Of a stretch of 27,566 bases of DNA, positions 24,772 to 27,566 are shown piece after piece. The notes under the pieces were generated by a model. It was given only the letters and a program-made list of their open reading frames with translations. It was not told the DNA's origin and searched no databases. The stretch's first letter is position 1, and the number at the start of each line of letters is the position of its first letter. A program made the position numbers and the translations under genes. Source of the DNA: a virus; IMG/VR virus record IMGVR_UViG_3300046517_001855, positions 1 to 27,566 of that record, one strand, 5' to 3'.

Positions 24772-27114
24772 ATGTATCACCCCGACCTCATCGCCGAGGA
24801 CGAAGCCGAAGTCACCACCCGCTTCGCCTCGGTCTTCCAGGGCCCGCTGCCCTGGTACTCCCCCGACGACTCCGCGGGCCTGACCGCCCTGGTCACTAGC
24901 GCCTGGGACGAGGAGAAGGGGGCGCTGACCCGCGCGCTCGACTCCGAGGAGCAGCGCTTCGTCTCGGCGACCAAGCTGCGGGTCATCTTCGACTACCCCT
25001 ACTTCGCCGAGCGCTTCTGCTGGATCGACGAAGAGGGCCACGGCCTGCGCCGCCTCTGTCCGCTCTGGGAATCCCAGCGCCTGGTGCTCGACCAGCTCGC
25101 CCGCTACGAGCTGGCCAACGTCCAGTCCGGCAGCCCCGACGGCCTGCTCTTCAACATCCTCAAGGCGCGCCAGCTCGGGGTCTCGACCTTCGCCGAGTCC
25201 CTCGTCTTCCACCGCGTCGTCACCCGCCACCACGTTCGCGCCCTGTGCGGCGCCGACGTCGAGGACCAAGCCGGTTACCTCTTTCGCATGGTCGTGCGCC
25301 TCTACGACCAGCTGCCCTGGTTCCTGCGCCCCGGCAAGGTCTACTTCACCAAGAACCGCGAACTCAGCCTCACCAACCAGTGCTACCTCAAGACCGCCTG
25401 GGGCAAGTCGACCCGCGGCGCCCTGGCCTCGGTCACCGGCCAGGAAGGCAACAAAGGCTCAATCGGCCGCGGCCAGACCTTCAGCGTCGTCCACATCTCC
25501 GAACTCCCCACCTGGGAGAACCCCGAGCAGCTCGACACGGCGCTCCTGCCCGCCATCCCCTACGCCCCCGACACCCTGGTCCTCTACGAGGCCACCGCCG
25601 AGTACGCCGGGGACTGGTGGCACACGCACTGGCTGGCCAGCGGCGAGGGCGAGGGCCGCTTCCGCAACATCTTCATCCCCTGGTCGGCCGAGCCTTCCAA
25701 GTACTCGCTCCCCGCGCCGCTCGACTGGTCGCCCAGCTCCGCCACCCTGGCGCACGCCGTCAAGTGCGAGCGCGACAGCCCCAAGTGGTATGGCGGCAAG
25801 ACGGTCACCCTCGACCGTAATCAGCTCTACTGGTACGAAACCACCCGGCGCTTCTACGAGAAGAAGGGGCAGCTCTACAAGTTCCTCAAGGAGTATCCGG
25901 CCGACGACCACGAGTGCTTCCAGTACTCCGGCCGCTCGGTCTTCACCCTCGAACAGCTCGAACAGATCGACGAGGCAGGCTCGATCCGCAAGCTCAAGGA
26001 CGTCTGGGTGGTCGAGCCCGCGCTCGACGTCGCCAAGCTGCGCCGCGACACCCTGGCCGCCGACGCGGCCGAGGCCGACACGACTAATGCCGAGACTAGT
26101 GGCTCGCCGGACATCCAGCCCAAACGCCCGGTCCCGCCGCTCTCGCCGCACGCGGGCCTGCGTGGCTCCGCCATCGCCCACGAGACCAACCCGGTCCCGC
26201 CCGGCTACGGCTTCCGGCGCCTCGACAAGGCGCAGCTCGCCCAGCTCCCCAACCTGCGCCAGTCGGTCCTCTCCATCTGGGAATACCCGCGCCTGCGCGG
26301 CCACCGCCGCTACATCATCGCGGTCGACGTCTCTGACGGCCTGGGCCAGGACTACTCGATCGTCGATGTGATCCGCCAGCCGACGATCGAAGAGCCCGCC
26401 GAACAGGTCGCCCAGTACTGCACCAACAAGCTCGACCCCAAGGCCCTGGCCTTCATTGTCGACGCCATCGGCCGCTACTACTGCGACGCCGACGGGGTGG
26501 AAGCGATGGCCGCGGTCGAGACCAACAACCACGGCTTGGCCACCCAGGACACCCTCCAACTGCACCTGGGCTACGCCCACTTCTACGTCTGGGAATACGC
26601 CGACGCCGCCAGCGTCGAGCGGCGCTACTCGACCCGCATCGGCTGGATGACCAGCCCGCGCACGCGCCCGCTCCTCCTCGCCAGCTACTACGGTGCGATC
26701 ACCACCTTCGACCCGCTCTCCCAGATGCCGGACCTCATCCTCAACTCCCCGATCACCAGGGGGGAATTGCGCCACTTCATCACCCAGTCGACAATCGGCG
26801 AAGCCCAGGCCGCCCGCGGGCAGCACGACGACGCGGTGATGGCCTCAGCAATCGGCTACTACGTCGCCTGGCGCATGGCAGGCGGCGAAGTCGAACCGGT
26901 GGCCGAGCGTCGCCGCCGCAAGGCCGCGCTCGACCACCTCAATCAGCAGAAGGGCGTGGAGCGGCCTGACTTCCGCAACTCGCCCATGACCGCCGAAGAA
27001 GCCGACGAGACGGAGCCCGACTATGGCGAAACCATCCGCGATGATGCCTATGACCTCACTGAGTCCGACACCGGGAGCAGCCTCTACTTCGGGGACGAAC
27101 GCAACCGGGCGTGA
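24772..27114 (+). CDS. Large terminase subunit (TerL), 780 aa
   Basis: Motor and nuclease of DNA packaging. The ATPase domain has a variant Walker A, KARQLGVST (131-139), as is usual for TerL, and Walker B with catalytic Glu in FSVVHISEL (237-245). The RNase H-like nuclease has D519 (IIAVDVSDG), E583 (AAVETNNHG) and D686/D687 (GQHDDAVMAS), the acidic triad. Residues about 430-480 are an Asp/Ala/Pro-rich inserted linker between the domains. At 780 aa it is longer than most TerL proteins (about 450-650). Its 3' end overlaps the next gene by 92 bases. Only a weak ribosome site precedes the ATG. Confidence 0.95.
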   Translation: MYHPDLIAEDEAEVTTRFASVFQGPLPWYSPDDSAGLTALVTSAWDEEKGALTRALDSEEQRFVSATKLRVIFDYPYFAERFCWIDEEGHGLRRLCPLWESQRLVLDQLARYELANVQSGSPDGLLFNILKARQLGVSTFAESLVFHRVVTRHHVRALCGADVEDQAGYLFRMVVRLYDQLPWFLRPGKVYFTKNRELSLTNQCYLKTAWGKSTRGALASVTGQEGNKGSIGRGQTFSVVHISELPTWENPEQLDTALLPAIPYAPDTLVLYEATAEYAGDWWHTHWLASGEGEGRFRNIFIPWSAEPSKYSLPAPLDWSPSSATLAHAVKCERDSPKWYGGKTVTLDRNQLYWYETTRRFYEKKGQLYKFLKEYPADDHECFQYSGRSVFTLEQLEQIDEAGSIRKLKDVWVVEPALDVAKLRRDTLAADAAEADTTNAETSGSPDIQPKRPVPPLSPHAGLRGSAIAHETNPVPPGYGFRRLDKAQLAQLPNLRQSVLSIWEYPRLRGHRRYIIAVDVSDGLGQDYSIVDVIRQPTIEEPAEQVAQYCTNKLDPKALAFIVDAIGRYYCDADGVEAMAAVETNNHGLATQDTLQLHLGYAHFYVWEYADAASVERRYSTRIGWMTSPRTRPLLLASYYGAITTFDPLSQMPDLILNSPITRGELRHFITQSTIGEAQAARGQHDDAVMASAIGYYVAWRMAGGEVEPVAERRRRKAALDHLNQQKGVERPDFRNSPMTAEEADETEPDYGETIRDDAYDLTESDTGSSLYFGDERNRA

Positions 27115-27499
27115 AGACACGCCCACCGGCGGTGCTAGCGCACCACCGAACCCCGCAGGGCCGCGGGAACCGGCCGCGGTCGTCAGCGAGATCCAGCGCC
27201 TCGCCTGGTCGCTGGTGCGCCACGCGCCCACCCTCACGCCCGGCCTGCACCTCTCTCGCACTGAGTGCAACCACCTCGAAGCCTACACCGGCGTGGGCAG
27301 CACCCGCACCCCCGACGAGTTCACCCGCGCCGTCAGTCGCCTGGCCTCGATCTGCATTGGCGACATCCGCATCCCGTTCACGCCGGGGCAGCTCGCGGAG
27401 CTGGCGCACCGCGCCCACAAGCGCGGGCGGTCGGTCGAGGAGGAGATGCGCGCGGTGGTCAGCCGGATCGAAGACGAGCTGTTCTACAAGGGAGGCTAG
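27023..27499 (+). CDS. Hypothetical protein after TerL, 158 aa
   Basis: The first 50 residues are Ser/Thr/Pro/Ala-rich. The ordered part includes VSEIQRLAWSLVRHAPTLTP, TECNHLEAYTGV, then FTPGQLAELAHRAHKRGRSV and a helical end. GGAG lies 7 nt before the ATG at 27023, which supports this start despite the 92-base overlap with TerL. A later start would remove only the low-complexity part. Not recognised; position suggests a packaging or portal-linked accessory protein. Confidence 0.72.
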   Translation: MAKPSAMMPMTSLSPTPGAASTSGTNATGREDTPTGGASAPPNPAGPREPAAVVSEIQRLAWSLVRHAPTLTPGLHLSRTECNHLEAYTGVGSTRTPDEFTRAVSRLASICIGDIRIPFTPGQLAELAHRAHKRGRSVEEEMRAVVSRIEDELFYKGG

Positions 27500-27501
27500 C
27501 G

Positions 27502-27566
27502 ATGCCGACCGAACGCAAGTCTCGCCCCGAGCCGCCCTCTGTGAAGTCGCTCCTGACCGGCCGACC
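27502..27566 (+). CDS. Partial CDS, first 21 codons, possibly portal protein
   Basis: ATG at 27502 follows GGGAGG about 7 nt upstream and lies 2 bases after the previous stop. The visible peptide is MPTERKSRPEPPSVKSLLTG and on, cut off by the window edge. In tailed phages the portal gene usually follows TerL, so that is the likely product, but nothing in these residues proves it. Confidence 0.5.
   Translation, partial: MPTERKSRPEPPSVKSLLTGR

Noticed and set aside
25459-26826. A 455-codon open frame on the minus strand
   Set aside because: Antisense to the large terminase, with the low-complexity Val/Gly/Asp/Glu composition of a shadow frame and no ribosome site.
1-27566. CRISPR arrays, insertion sequences, integrase and attachment sites
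   Set aside because: No regularly spaced repeat-spacer units, transposase or integrase motifs were seen. The short repeats present do not have spacer-like regular intervals.

Overview
This window is part of a high-GC tailed bacteriophage or prophage genome (Caudoviricetes). The evidence is a large terminase subunit, a phage-type replication and recombination gene set, densely packed genes that overlap at ATGA, GTGA, TGATG or TAATG, and many short accessory proteins. Strong purine-rich Shine-Dalgarno sites and sigma70-like promoters (TTGACA, about 18 bp, TAnnnT) point to a bacterial host with an ordinary housekeeping sigma factor. The host cannot be named. No integrase, lysis gene, tRNA or CRISPR array was found.

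Layout. (1) 1-8.2 kb, minus strand: a replication and recombination operon read leftward. In order of transcription it holds a 103-aa HTH (XRE) regulator, a Cas4/RecB-like PD-(D/E)XK nuclease with an Fe-S-type cysteine cluster, two small proteins, an Acb2/Tad1-type nucleotide-sponge protein (likely anti-CBASS or anti-Thoeris), a RecA/Sak4-like ATPase, a DUF669-like putative ssDNA-binding protein with a zinc site, two small proteins, a cold-shock-domain protein, a Pif1/RecD-like helicase, and two further genes. (2) 8.22-8.64 kb: a control region with three lambda-like 17-bp operators. (3) 8.64-10.56 kb, minus strand: four small genes, one with a possible winged helix, driven by a clear promoter. 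(4) 10.56-10.83 kb: a divergent promoter region. (5) 10.83-11.82 kb, plus strand: a RepA-like hexameric helicase or primase-loader ATPase. (6) 11.82-12.05 kb: an iteron-like region with repeated GTCCCA and TTGTAC elements, a candidate origin or operator array. (7) 12.05-20.8 kb, minus strand: a long accessory region of more than twenty short genes (zinc-binding, single-TM, winged-helix-like and unknown) in blocks. Several blocks begin with a GC-rich hairpin or a CATATG-flanked promoter, followed by a near-identical leader, CAGGAGACACGACCATG. (8) 20.8-22.1 kb: a long non-coding hinge with a promoter, a 14-bp inverted-repeat pair, DnaA-box-like sites and an AGCT-rich repeat field containing a 27-bp palindrome. 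(9) 22.1-27.6 kb, plus strand: the packaging and head region, with small proteins, a candidate small terminase, a GNAT-like protein, a Gly/Pro/Gln-rich protein, the large terminase, and the start of the next gene.

How it fits together. Two leftward gene sets (replication/recombination, and host takeover/accessory) and one rightward packaging set are controlled from separate promoter regions. The lambda-like operators beside the HTH gene suggest a repressor or Cro-like switch. The CATATG-box promoters look like a second, co-regulated set for the accessory genes. The most notable items are the Acb2-like gene inside the recombination operon, the phased CATATG promoter family, the two candidate origin regions, and the modular hairpin-leader-cassette structure of the accessory region.
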